From positions 1 to 64,000 of the forward strand of contig JAHBVH010000010.1 of the NCBI GenBank assembly GCA_019637645.1: a stretch of 64,000 nt of DNA, read 5' to 3'. Shown here piece by piece: positions 32,427 to 40,742 of this stretch. The notes under the pieces are model-generated. The model had not been told where the DNA came from and ran no database searches. It saw nothing but the letters and a program-made list of their open reading frames with translations. The stretch is from Caldilineaceae bacterium. GTDB taxonomy: Bacteria; Chloroflexota; Anaerolineae; Caldilineales; Caldilineaceae. Position numbers and translations under genes: made by a program. The first letter of the stretch is position 1. The number at the start of each line of letters is the position of its first letter.

Positions 32427-35318
32427 ATGACTTTACCTAAGTTTGTTGCTTTCGCCGCCGCCATCATCATCTCTACCGTACTCTTCCTGGCTCCTATCCC
32501 CGCCTTCCCCATCACCTTCTTCCCTAGCTGGGATGTTGTTCCGCCGTTTGTTGCCCTAGCCGCGCCGGCTGCCCCGCCCGACGCAGTAGCTGACCGCGTC
32601 TTAGGCCAAACGGGGTTTACCAGCAACGGTAGCGGCCTCACCGCCAGTACGATGAATGGCCCGGCTGGCGTGGCATTGGCCCCCAATGATCGACTCTTTG
32701 TGGTGGATTATGGGCAGAACCGCGTATTGAGCTGGCCGAGCGCCGCCGCCTTTACCAATGGGGCCGCCGCCGATCTGGTCTTGGGCCAACCTGATTTTAC
32801 CAGCATGACCGGCGCGACCAGCGCCACCAACCTCAGCGCACCCGAGAGCGTGGTGGTCGATAGTGCGGGTAATGTGTGGGTCGCCGATTCATATAATATG
32901 CGGATCGTCCGTTTTTCGCCCCCTTTTAGTAATGGCATGGCCGCCAATTTGGTCCTAGGGCAGAGCAATTTTACGGACAGCGATCTCAATCGCGGCCTTG
33001 CTACCCCCGATGGGATTGGCCTCTTTTTCCCCCGTGGCCTCGCGTTTGACAGCCAGGGGCGCCTCTATGTGGCCGATATGTATAACAACCGCGTGCTGCG
33101 CTTTGCCCCGCCCTTTACCAATGGGCAAAGCGCCGACTTGGTGATCGGCCAAGCCAATTTTGTCAGTGGCGAGCCCAATCGCGATGGCATGGGGGCCAAA
33201 GCCAATGGCCTGCGTGCCCCGGCGGCTGTGTTGCTGGATAGCAACGATCATCTTTATGTGGCGGACCGTGACAACAATCGCGTGCTGCGTTTTGATGCCC
33301 CGCTCAGTACGGGTAAAACGGCCAGTGCCGTCTTTGGCCAGGCCAGCTTTACCGCAGAACCGCCTTGGACGGAGAATTGTCAGGACAATCCCGAGAATAA
33401 CGCAGTGCCAGCCATCCGCGCCGATACGCTCTCCGAGCCGCTCGATCTGGCGCTGAATAGTGCAGGCGAACTTTTTGTCTCGGATATTTGTTATCATCGC
33501 ATTTTGGTCTACCAAAATCCCATCAGTGGCGACCAAGTTGCCGACTTTGTCTATGGTCAGGCCAATTTCACCAGTGGCCTGCGCAACCGGGGCAGTGCTT
33601 CGCCAACGGCCAATACGCTGGCTAATCCACTAGGGTTGGCGGTGAGCAGCAGTGGCATGCTCTATGTGGCTGATTTCGAGAACCATCGGGTGTTGGCCTA
33701 TGACATGCCCGCAATACTGCCAACCGCCACGCCAACCGCGACGCCAACGACCCCACCTGCCGCCACGGCTAGCCCAACCGCGACCGCGACGCCAACGACG
33801 CTGCCAACCGCCACGCCAACAACCACCCCTACCGCGACATCGGTGACGCCAGCCACGGGCGATAGCTACGAGAGCGACAATCTCTGCACCCAGGCCAAGT
33901 CGATTGCCACAGGTGGAGAAATTCAAGCGCGGACCTTTCATGTGGCAGGCGATACCGATTGGGTGCGCTTTGACGCGGTCAAAGATGCCCACTATCTGAT
34001 CGAGGTGACCGTTTCGGCAGATTCAGTGGCGGACAGTGTATTGGAACTCTACCCAAGCTGTGATGGCCCCCTGTCCGATGCACAAGATCACACCTTTTCA
34101 CCGGGGATACGGCTCGAGTTGGTTGCGCCAGCCACGGGGCCGCTTTTCCTCAAGTTGGCCGATCACGATCCCCTGCAGGGTGGCCCCAATGCGCGCTATG
34201 AACTATCTGTCCGTCAATTGGGGGTGGCCGCGGTCGCCGATAGCGCTTTGATCCTAGTCGCCGGCACGATCCGCACCACCGATCCACTCCAGCCCAATAT
34301 CTATTATGTCACAGAGGCCGTGCGGCGGCTTTTTCTCAATCAGAATTACACTGATGAGCGCATTCAATACCTAGCCCCGGATCCGTCACGCGCGAATGTG
34401 GATGCGGCAGCCACCGTGGCGAATCTCCAAAACGCGATCACGACGTGGGCTCCCAGCAAGCTCAGTAACAATGGTGTCTTGACGATCTATGTGATGGATC
34501 ATGGCGAGAAGGAGCGCATCTACCTCAACAAAGCGCAAAATGAAATCGTCACGCCCACCCAAATCGATCAATGGCTGACCCAGCTAGAGGCGGCTCGACC
34601 GGGCATCAAGATTAACATCATCATTGAAGCCTGCTACTCGGGCAGTTTCATCAGCCATCCCGATAGTCTCAGCCGCGCGGGGCGCCTGGTGATGACCTCG
34701 ACGAGCGATCAAAAGTTAGCCTGGGCTTCGGCGGCGGGCGCACACTTCTCTGATCACCTCATCGATGCCCTCGGTCGCAAATCGAGCCTCTATACGAGCT
34801 TCCAATGGGCGCAAGGCGCGGCGCAAGCCTATCATCCCGAGCAGGTCGCATGGTTGGATGGCAATGGCAATGGTATTCCCAATGAGCCGGAGGATTATGC
34901 CTTGGCCGCCCAACGGGGCTTTGATATTGCTGGTACGCTAGGTGAACTTTGGCCGCCCTTTATCCGTGAAGCGACTGGCCCCACCACGATCACGAATGGT
35001 CAAGGTTTGTTGCAGGCCGTGGTGCAGGACGATAAAGTGGTTAAGCATGTTTGGGCTGTGATCTACCCGCCCTCCTATGCACCACCCAGTGACGGTGATG
35101 CTTTGATCCGCGACGAAGATGATCTGTCGATTGCCCGGGTGAAGCTTGACCTGCGCAGCGACGGCTCCTACCGCGCGCTCTATACCGGCTTCCAAGGGGA
35201 TGGCGTCTATCGGGTTGTCTTTTATAGCGAAGACGATGATGGCCTCCAAGCCCAACCGATCACCCGGCTTGTGACAATTGCCCAACCCCAACTCTTCCTC
35301 CCGCTCGTAACCCGCTAA
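32427..35318 (+). CDS. Secreted NHL-repeat / PPC / C13 (legumain-like) cysteine protease
   Basis: 963-aa exported protein. In order: signal peptide (residues 1-45, with a long hydrophobic run); about six NHL-type beta-propeller blades (50-425, 'LYVADMYNNRVLRF' and repeats of 'A-D-L-V-x-G-Q-x-x-F'); a Thr/Pro linker (430-480, TATPTATPTTPP); a PPC domain (483-600, DSYESDNLCTQAKSI, DTDWVRF); and a clan CD peptidase domain of C13 type (605-860). The catalytic pair is H692 (YVMDHGEKERIYLN) and C736 (IIIEACYSGSFI), both with their full signatures. A beta-rich tail ends in LFLPLVTR. AAGGAAG precedes the ATG. It is likely a cell-surface or secreted Asn/Asp-specific protease. It heads the + strand run of secreted proteases. 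Confidence 0.87.
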   Translation: MTLPKFVAFAAAIIISTVLFLAPIPAFPITFFPSWDVVPPFVALAAPAAPPDAVADRVLGQTGFTSNGSGLTASTMNGPAGVALAPNDRLFVVDYGQNRVLSWPSAAAFTNGAAADLVLGQPDFTSMTGATSATNLSAPESVVVDSAGNVWVADSYNMRIVRFSPPFSNGMAANLVLGQSNFTDSDLNRGLATPDGIGLFFPRGLAFDSQGRLYVADMYNNRVLRFAPPFTNGQSADLVIGQANFVSGEPNRDGMGAKANGLRAPAAVLLDSNDHLYVADRDNNRVLRFDAPLSTGKTASAVFGQASFTAEPPWTENCQDNPENNAVPAIRADTLSEPLDLALNSAGELFVSDICYHRILVYQNPISGDQVADFVYGQANFTSGLRNRGSASPTANTLANPLGLAVSSSGMLYVADFENHRVLAYDMPAILPTATPTATPTTPPAATASPTATATPTTLPTATPTTTPTATSVTPATGDSYESDNLCTQAKSIATGGEIQARTFHVAGDTDWVRFDAVKDAHYLIEVTVSADSVADSVLELYPSCDGPLSDAQDHTFSPGIRLELVAPATGPLFLKLADHDPLQGGPNARYELSVRQLGVAAVADSALILVAGTIRTTDPLQPNIYYVTEAVRRLFLNQNYTDERIQYLAPDPSRANVDAAATVANLQNAITTWAPSKLSNNGVLTIYVMDHGEKERIYLNKAQNEIVTPTQIDQWLTQLEAARPGIKINIIIEACYSGSFISHPDSLSRAGRLVMTSTSDQKLAWASAAGAHFSDHLIDALGRKSSLYTSFQWAQGAAQAYHPEQVAWLDGNGNGIPNEPEDYALAAQRGFDIAGTLGELWPPFIREATGPTTITNGQGLLQAVVQDDKVVKHVWAVIYPPSYAPPSDGDALIRDEDDLSIARVKLDLRSDGSYRALYTGFQGDGVYRVVFYSEDDDGLQAQPITRLVTIAQPQLFLPLVTR

Positions 35319-35685
35319 CGCAAAAACCACAGTTGCAGGCATCCGTGACCGGACAGGTTTGGCAAACCTGTCCGGTCTGGAACGGCGGAACTCCTCCAAG
35401 AAAGCGCCCACTGGCCCCTCGTCAATGTGCGATGGCTTTTGATGTTCGGTAGCTTTTATAGACATTGATCGCGCATTGGCTCAGTTGTTGTCAGTGGCAT
35501 AGAAGCTTTGGTGATATGTTAACAGTGTTATGCGCAAAAATGCGTTATTTTTGCATTAGATAAGTAGATCTGTCGATCCTAGCTGCCTACTATCCCCGAT
35601 CGTCAATTGATTTGCTCTAGAAATCCGAAGACAAGGTCACCGCGTTGTCTTCTGGTTTCTCGTTTAACTCTTATTCGTAAAGAAG
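35319..35685. other. Gap upstream of the truncated protease gene
   Basis: 367 nt. It contains the dyad at 35347-35377 and then A+T-richer DNA with an 'AAAAATGCGTTATTTTTGC' stretch near 35540. I find no remnant of the missing N-terminal half of the next gene's full-length paralogue. Confidence 0.5.
35347..35377. repeat. Dyad repeat copy 3 (ACCGGACAGGT variant)
   Basis: Perfect 14-bp arms at 35347-35360 and 35364-35377 with a 3-nt loop, 28 nt after the protease stop. The inner C-G pair (CCGGACAGG with CCTGTCCGG) replaces the T-A pair of other copies. Confidence 0.85.
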
Positions 35686-36918
35686 ATGAAGCTAAAAATA
35701 GCTTCTCTTCGCTTACAGAAAGGTATGTGCCTATGCGATTCAGACAAGGGAGCCACCTGGGGCAGAAATGTGAGACAGTGCTGGGATTCTTGGGCTGCGC
35801 TCAAGGCCGAATATGCCGAAGAATATGGCCCCCTCTTAGATTCGCTCAAAGAGCGCGCCAGCGACAGTTGGAAGGTACAGAATGGGATCGAGCAATATGG
35901 CGAATCGTTGATCAAAGCTGATGTGCGTAATGTCTTTGGGCTGCCTTCCCAAACGATCTCGGCGACTACCGTCACGGGTACCGGTGCTGCCGCTGAATAT
36001 CTGCAACAAGAAGCGATTACCGAGAACGGCGTAACCAAAGGCGTGAAGTTGACCGTCCTGGCCGAGTCCGCCGATACCCAAACGGTGCTCCCCTTTGCTG
36101 TCACCCTGCACTACACCGACGGTACGACCGAAACCGTTAAATATGGCATTGTCAATGCCCTTGCGCTCAACCTGAACCCGATCTATCTCCCGCTCGTCAG
36201 CAATGGGGATGGTAATCAGGTCAGCCGTGCCAGTGTGAATCAGGCCAATGATTGGGGTCCGTGGAGCTACTGGTGGGCCGATGGTGACGCCGGTTCCAAT
36301 CGCTATGGTCAGGTCACCGTTGGTGGCTGTGCCAGCGGTTGTGGTGGTACAGCCTGGGCCATGCTCTTTGGCTGGGTTGATCGCCGGGCTGCTGATACCG
36401 GGGCCTGGGCGGGCCATTGGGGCATCTATCGGGCCAATGGCGGCGGTGCCGGTGCGGCTAATGTGGTTGCCCCCTTGACCCAAGATGCGGGTGTCCAGAA
36501 TATGACCTTGGAGATTCGGAACCACATTGGCACCTTCTGTATCGCTGGCAGTGGTGCCACTTGGCCGTGGAACATGATCGATGCCGCCAACTACGTACGC
36601 CCCCGTGCAACCGCCGGTTGGCGCATGCAAACCAAATATGATCCAACCGGGCTCTGTTGGTTTGGCGCCTGCGATGGCAATCGCAACCTGGCGCGCGATG
36701 CCATTGTCAACCGCCGCCAACCCGCCATTGTCGGGAGCGGCTGGCTCAAGCACTATCCGCTAGCCTATGGCTATGCCGAACGGAGCAAGCGCTCTTGCTT
36801 CTTATTCTTCTGTAGCACAGATTATTCACGCTGGTTCTATGTGAATAATGGCTGGTATGGCAACAACGGCTGGACTGGCGCCGATGTTTGGTTTGCCGGA
36901 ACCTATTATCGGAATTAG
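35686..36918 (+). CDS. 5'-truncated papain-fold (C39/C10-like) protease, paralogue of 38297-40561
   Basis: 410 aa. From residue about 31 onward it aligns throughout with the C-terminal half of the 754-aa protein at 38297 (CWDSWAALKAEYAEEYG with TWDSWALLKQEYRETYG; 'KRSCFLFFCSTDY' identical). Catalytic residues are intact: C219 (GCGGTAWAMLFGW), H356 (KHYPLAYGY) and N387 (FYVNNGW). The signal peptide, PPC domain and first part of the propeptide are missing. The first 30 residues match nothing in the paralogue, there is no ribosome site at 35686 (AAAGG lies before an internal ATG at 35725), and a stop lies just upstream. It is probably a decaying duplicate, or a cytoplasmic form. YLPLV (167-171) separates the propeptide from the catalytic part. 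Confidence 0.7.
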   Translation: MKLKIASLRLQKGMCLCDSDKGATWGRNVRQCWDSWAALKAEYAEEYGPLLDSLKERASDSWKVQNGIEQYGESLIKADVRNVFGLPSQTISATTVTGTGAAAEYLQQEAITENGVTKGVKLTVLAESADTQTVLPFAVTLHYTDGTTETVKYGIVNALALNLNPIYLPLVSNGDGNQVSRASVNQANDWGPWSYWWADGDAGSNRYGQVTVGGCASGCGGTAWAMLFGWVDRRAADTGAWAGHWGIYRANGGGAGAANVVAPLTQDAGVQNMTLEIRNHIGTFCIAGSGATWPWNMIDAANYVRPRATAGWRMQTKYDPTGLCWFGACDGNRNLARDAIVNRRQPAIVGSGWLKHYPLAYGYAERSKRSCFLFFCSTDYSRWFYVNNGWYGNNGWTGADVWFAGTYYRN

Positions 36919-36933
36919 GATCATCGGTTTTCC

Positions 36934-36968
36934 AAGACCTGACAGGTTTGTTAAACCTGTCAGGTCTT
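36934..36968. repeat. Dyad repeat copy 4 (ACCTGACAGGT type)
   Basis: Perfect 16-bp arms at 36934-36949 and 36953-36968 with a 3-nt loop, 15 nt after the truncated protease stop. Confidence 0.85.
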
Positions 36969-37060
36969 GCGTTGGCGGTTGTGGGATCCACAGAGCCAAC
37001 CGAATACAAGCTCTATCATTGGCCTCGCGGTGATGGTTGAGGATGGGGAAGGGAGAAGTC

Positions 37061-37861
37061 ATGAAAAAGATCTATCTACTGCAACTTCTTTGGGCGTTGT
37101 TCTGGATCAGTGCTTGTGTGCCAACGACGGCCACGCCGAAGCAATATACGGTTACGATTGTGGATGCCGAGAGTGGCGCGCCCATTGAGGGTGCGGCAAT
37201 CGACCTCCACTATTTCCCCAGTGCCCCCGAAGCTCCGGCCCCTGACCATCCCCAAGCCACCGCCGATGCCCAAGGTGAAGTGAAGATCCAAAGCAAAGCC
37301 GATCCGGCCATTTGGCAGGTACGCGCCGATGGCTATATCGAACAGCGTCTCTCCACCAGCAATGGCGCGCTACCGCTCCGCTATGCGGCCCATGCCACCA
37401 CCGGTCTAGATGGCGTCATCCAGCTCTACCAGCAGCCGGAACCCCGTTTGACCATCTTGGTGAGTGACACCTATAGCGGCCCGCTCACCATCGATCTCCA
37501 ACCCGCCCCTGGTTTTGACTATCGCACGGTGGATGAGATGAATGTTACCTTTGCCGCGGTTGCGCCAACGGCCAGTTACATCCAAGAGGTTGCGGGCCAG
37601 CGGGTTTTTACCGCCACAGCCGCCGCCGACGGGCAAGTCGCCTTGGTAGTGACACCACTGCTCTACGATATCGAAAACCGCCATTTGCAGATCCAAGACG
37701 CGACCGGCCCCTTGCCCTTCTATGACATTGCCGATGCCAATAGCCAAGGGCGTGGGGTTTGGGGAACCGTCAATGATGATGATAAGCGGCTCAACCATCA
37801 GATCCGGCTCTTTATTGGCACGCTGCAAGAGTACCAAGCTTCTTTGCAGCCAGGCTCGTAG
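37061..37861 (+). CDS. Putative lipoprotein with carboxypeptidase-regulatory-like domain
   Basis: 266-aa exported protein. The ATG at 37061 has GGGAGAAG just upstream and gives a lipoprotein signal ending WISAC (Cys at about residue 18); an ATG at 37037 would add 8 residues. Residues about 28-105 resemble a carboxypeptidase-regulatory/transthyretin-like beta-sandwich (TVTIVDAESGAPIEGAAIDL ... GEVKIQSKAD ... YIEQRL). The remainder is beta-rich and unrecognised. It lies between the two paralogous papain-fold protease genes, so it may be a partner or inhibitor, or simply caught in the duplication. Confidence 0.7.
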   Translation: MKKIYLLQLLWALFWISACVPTTATPKQYTVTIVDAESGAPIEGAAIDLHYFPSAPEAPAPDHPQATADAQGEVKIQSKADPAIWQVRADGYIEQRLSTSNGALPLRYAAHATTGLDGVIQLYQQPEPRLTILVSDTYSGPLTIDLQPAPGFDYRTVDEMNVTFAAVAPTASYIQEVAGQRVFTATAAADGQVALVVTPLLYDIENRHLQIQDATGPLPFYDIADANSQGRGVWGTVNDDDKRLNHQIRLFIGTLQEYQASLQPGS

Positions 37862-37886
37862 CCTATCGCCACCGTGGCGGGGGCAA

Positions 37887-38055
37887 AACCTGACCGGTTT
37901 TGATGAACGGTAGGAAAATTAATCGGTAAAGCGACAGTGGCCGAAACCACCGCCTGCTAAACGTAAGCTGCGCTCAAGCGCACTTGGTGTAGCCCGCGTG
38001 AGCGGGGCTTCACCTGGCAGCCCAGTGCTTCAGCCTGGGCATCGTTTACCGTTTG
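37887..38055. repeat. Half dyad plus multi-hairpin structured element
   Basis: A degenerate half-copy of the dyad (AAAACCTGACCGGTTTT, about 37887-37903) is followed by a hairpin cluster at about 37965-38055: GCGCTCAAGCGC, AGCCCGCGTGAGCGGGGCT and CAGCCCAGTGCTTCAGCCTGGGC stems, flanked by TAAACG/CGTTTA. The design resembles the element at 9786-9880. Confidence 0.5.
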
Positions 38056-38211
38056 ATTGGCGTACTTTTCATGCAAAGCTTGTCCGCTCTTTTGTCATAC
38101 CGACCCACGACGGAACGTCTAACAAAAAAGAGTGCGTAAAGATGACCAATGCCATGGACTAAAATTGAGTTTTTATGTATTTACTAAGAGTAGGAGTTCC
38201 GCACATAGACC

Positions 38212-38244
38212 AGATCTGACAGGTTTTCCAAACCTATCAGGTCT
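38212..38244. repeat. Dyad repeat copy 5, degenerate
   Basis: 15-bp arms at 38212-38226 and 38230-38244 with two mismatches. Unlike the other copies it lies upstream of a gene, 52 nt before the start at 38297. Confidence 0.7.
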
Positions 38245-38296
38245 CTAATATTCACTGTCGTTCCCAATCTTTCTTCTTGATCAAGGAGACATTAGC

Positions 38297-40561
38297 GTGA
38301 AAAATTCCCAGCTTCTTCCGGTTCCCAGGTTTTTCAACAAACTTCTCTCGGCAACGGTGATCCTGGCTATGACGGTAGCCTTGCTTGCCGACTTCTCTGT
38401 CGCGGTCCGTGCCCAAACGGCTGACGCAACGAGTGCTCCGCCCAGCGCTTCCCAAGATGCCTATGAAAGTGCTGATGCTTGTAGCACGGCCGCGGCCCTA
38501 ACGGCTAATGGGCCTGCTCAGCAACGCAAGCTAGTCGCGGTGGCGCTTGACCAAGATTGGGCCAAAATTGAAGTAACCCAAGGTAAGCACTATCAGTTAC
38601 AGGTGGGCAATGCGGGTTCTGACTTGCGCATTACGCTGCACACCGATTGTGGGCCAACCAGCCTCACGGCCACGCGCACAGGCATGATCGAATTTACGGC
38701 CACCCGCGACGCCACCTACTATGTCCAGATCGAAGCTACCTCTTTGCAACGTGCTATCACCGATTATCAGCTGCAATTAATCGATCAAGGTGACCGCCCT
38801 GCCAGCGTGATCAAGCTGGCCGACGTACCGATTGCGCTGCACCGCCGCGCCGCGGATTTCCTTGAAGGGATGCGCGGCAGCCCCCTCGCCCCCGATTGGG
38901 CAGAGGCACGCCTAGCCGACGAAGTACGCACCATTCTTCGCCCTGATCTAGATGGCGTTGCCTACTATGAATTCCCCGTCGAAAAACCGGGCGCACAAGG
39001 CTTTGAACCCGCAGGCTTCATCCAGGTTTCGGCAGGTGATCATGACTATCCCATCACCCATTGGGATGTGAGTGGCGATTCGCCTACCAAAGCATTGGAC
39101 ACCATGGCCGAAGAAGCCGCGACCACCACCAGCCAATATTTCAAGCTCGATGTGCTCTCTTATATGGCAGAGCATGAAGAACTCTCACCCCTTGGTCTGA
39201 CCTTGGTCGCCACCGATGTCATTCAGCTAGGCACCATGCCCCCCAAACTGATTGGCCTGGATGAACTACCCTTGTCCGCCGCCCAAGAGTTGACCACCGA
39301 AGAGTGGAAACCCAGCGCTACGATCACCGATGACCTCGCCATCGACCCCGATAACCCGGTGACGGGCACGTTGGAGATTGATGGCCCCGAAGAACCCCAC
39401 GCCCTATCACAGGAAACCTGGGATTCGTGGGCTTTGCTAAAGCAAGAATACCGCGAGACCTATGGCACCTTTTTAGACGGCCTAAAGAACGATGCTGCCG
39501 ACGAATGGGAAGCCGCCCTGAATACCGAACAGTACGGTGAAGGCTTGGTCAAAGACGATGTTCGTATTGTCCGGGCGCTGGCTACCCAAACGCTCAACAC
39601 GATCCAAGTGGTGGGTGAAGGCGCAAGCAGCAGCTATCTCCAGCAGGAAGAGGTTAAAGAGAACGACGTCTTGGTGGGTGTCAAACTCACGGTCATTGAT
39701 GTGCCAGCGGCTACTAGCACCAGCGCACCGCTCAGTGTTACGCTGAACTATGCTGGCGGCACTTCCGAGATCGTAAAATTTGTCATCAACCAGGCGGAAG
39801 CCAATCAGCTCTATCTGCCCATGGTCACAACCGGTGATGGGAATAACGCCAATGCGGCCGCGCTACAGTCAACTTCCCTCGTTCAAGGCAACTGGGGACC
39901 GTGGACTTATTGGTGGGCTGGCAGCCACAACGATCAGCGCCTGTATGACCAGATCGCGGCCAACAGCTTTAACAACAACTTCCCCTGCTGGAGTGGTTGT
40001 GGTGCAACGGCTTGGGCCATGCTCTTTGGTTGGGCGGATCACCAAGCCGCGTTGAACAACCCCGTTTGGCGGCATCGCAATGGGATCTATCGCCAGAACG
40101 GGGGCTATGGTGCCGACGCCGACGCCCCTCGCACAATGGATGCCGGGATCCGCAACATGACCATGGAAATTCGGGGCTATATCGGTACCTATTGCAACAA
40201 CGGCGGTGGTTGGACCCAATCCAGCACCATGGGACGCGCCTCGACTTATCTGAATGGCCGTTCGGGAGCCACTACCCGCTCGCTCTATGCCAATGGCTGG
40301 TGGATCTTTGGCACCAGTGAAGAACAGGTGCGCGACCGTGCCATCAGCGCCATCCAAAGTGGGCGGCCCGTCATCATCGGGCGCGATTCCCACTTCCCGT
40401 TGGCCTATGGCTATGCCCAACAGACCAAACGCTCGTGCTTCCTGTTTTTCTGCAGCACGGACTATAATCGCTGGTTCTATGTCAACCAAGGTTGGGGTGG
40501 TTCGAGCAACGGCTGGGTGACGGCCAGTGCCTGGTTTGCGGGCGAAGTGCTGCCCAACTAA
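38297..40561 (+). CDS. Secreted PPC / papain-fold (C39/C10-like) cysteine protease
   Basis: 754 aa starting with GTG; AAGGAG lies 8 nt upstream. In order: signal peptide (about 1-40, cleavage after VRAQ); PPC domain (about 53-160, DAYESADACSTAAAL, DQDWAKIEV); a propeptide-like region with an acidic N-terminal part (165-505); YLPMV (506-510) followed by GDGNN; and a catalytic domain (about 530-754). Candidate catalytic residues are C568 (GCGATAWAMLFGW), H699 (SHFPLAYGY) and N730 (FYVNQGWGG). The Cys motif resembles C39-like peptidases, and the 'V-N-x-G-W-G-G' end recalls C10 (streptopain). The segment KRSCFLFFCSTDY between His and Asn is unusual and is shared with the truncated paralogue. It is probably secreted as a zymogen. 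Confidence 0.83.
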   Translation: MKNSQLLPVPRFFNKLLSATVILAMTVALLADFSVAVRAQTADATSAPPSASQDAYESADACSTAAALTANGPAQQRKLVAVALDQDWAKIEVTQGKHYQLQVGNAGSDLRITLHTDCGPTSLTATRTGMIEFTATRDATYYVQIEATSLQRAITDYQLQLIDQGDRPASVIKLADVPIALHRRAADFLEGMRGSPLAPDWAEARLADEVRTILRPDLDGVAYYEFPVEKPGAQGFEPAGFIQVSAGDHDYPITHWDVSGDSPTKALDTMAEEAATTTSQYFKLDVLSYMAEHEELSPLGLTLVATDVIQLGTMPPKLIGLDELPLSAAQELTTEEWKPSATITDDLAIDPDNPVTGTLEIDGPEEPHALSQETWDSWALLKQEYRETYGTFLDGLKNDAADEWEAALNTEQYGEGLVKDDVRIVRALATQTLNTIQVVGEGASSSYLQQEEVKENDVLVGVKLTVIDVPAATSTSAPLSVTLNYAGGTSEIVKFVINQAEANQLYLPMVTTGDGNNANAAALQSTSLVQGNWGPWTYWWAGSHNDQRLYDQIAANSFNNNFPCWSGCGATAWAMLFGWADHQAALNNPVWRHRNGIYRQNGGYGADADAPRTMDAGIRNMTMEIRGYIGTYCNNGGGWTQSSTMGRASTYLNGRSGATTRSLYANGWWIFGTSEEQVRDRAISAIQSGRPVIIGRDSHFPLAYGYAQQTKRSCFLFFCSTDYNRWFYVNQGWGGSSNGWVTASAWFAGEVLPN

Positions 40562-40608
40562 GGCGGGTCAGCACCCTGGTCCATATGCAACGCATATAGT
40601 GACAGAGG

Positions 40609-40640
40609 CACCGGACAGGTTTTCAAAAACCTGTCCGGTG
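40609..40640. repeat. Dyad repeat copy 6 (ACCGGACAGGT variant)
   Basis: 15-bp perfect arms at 40609-40623 and 40626-40640, 47 nt after the protease stop. Same C-G variant as the copy at 35347. Confidence 0.85.
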
Positions 40641-40661
40641 TAAAGGTACCCCTTCAAACAG

Positions 40662-40690
40662 CCGTTTAGGGTTGCAAAGACCCTAAACGG
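40662..40690. repeat. CCGTTTAGGG hairpin
   Basis: Perfect 10-bp arms at 40662-40671 and 40681-40690 with a 9-nt loop. The sequence is unrelated to the ACCTGACAGGT dyads but immediately follows one. Confidence 0.7.
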
Positions 40691-40742
40691 TCGCCTGGTT
40701 TTCTGTTTGAGCGTTTATCGTTTGGATCACAAAGGCTGAGTG

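Larger units (their letters stand above)
37862..38296. other. Gap between lipoprotein and full-length papain-fold protease genes
   Basis: 435 nt with no gene: the structured repeats at 37887-38055, an A+T-rich stretch near 38150-38200 that may hold the promoter, and dyad copy 5 at 38212-38244. Confidence 0.6.

Noticed and set aside
33630..33992. Gly/Arg/Trp-rich - strand frame opposite the Thr/Pro linker
   Set aside because: Antisense translation of the repetitive linker DNA; low complexity, no start signal.
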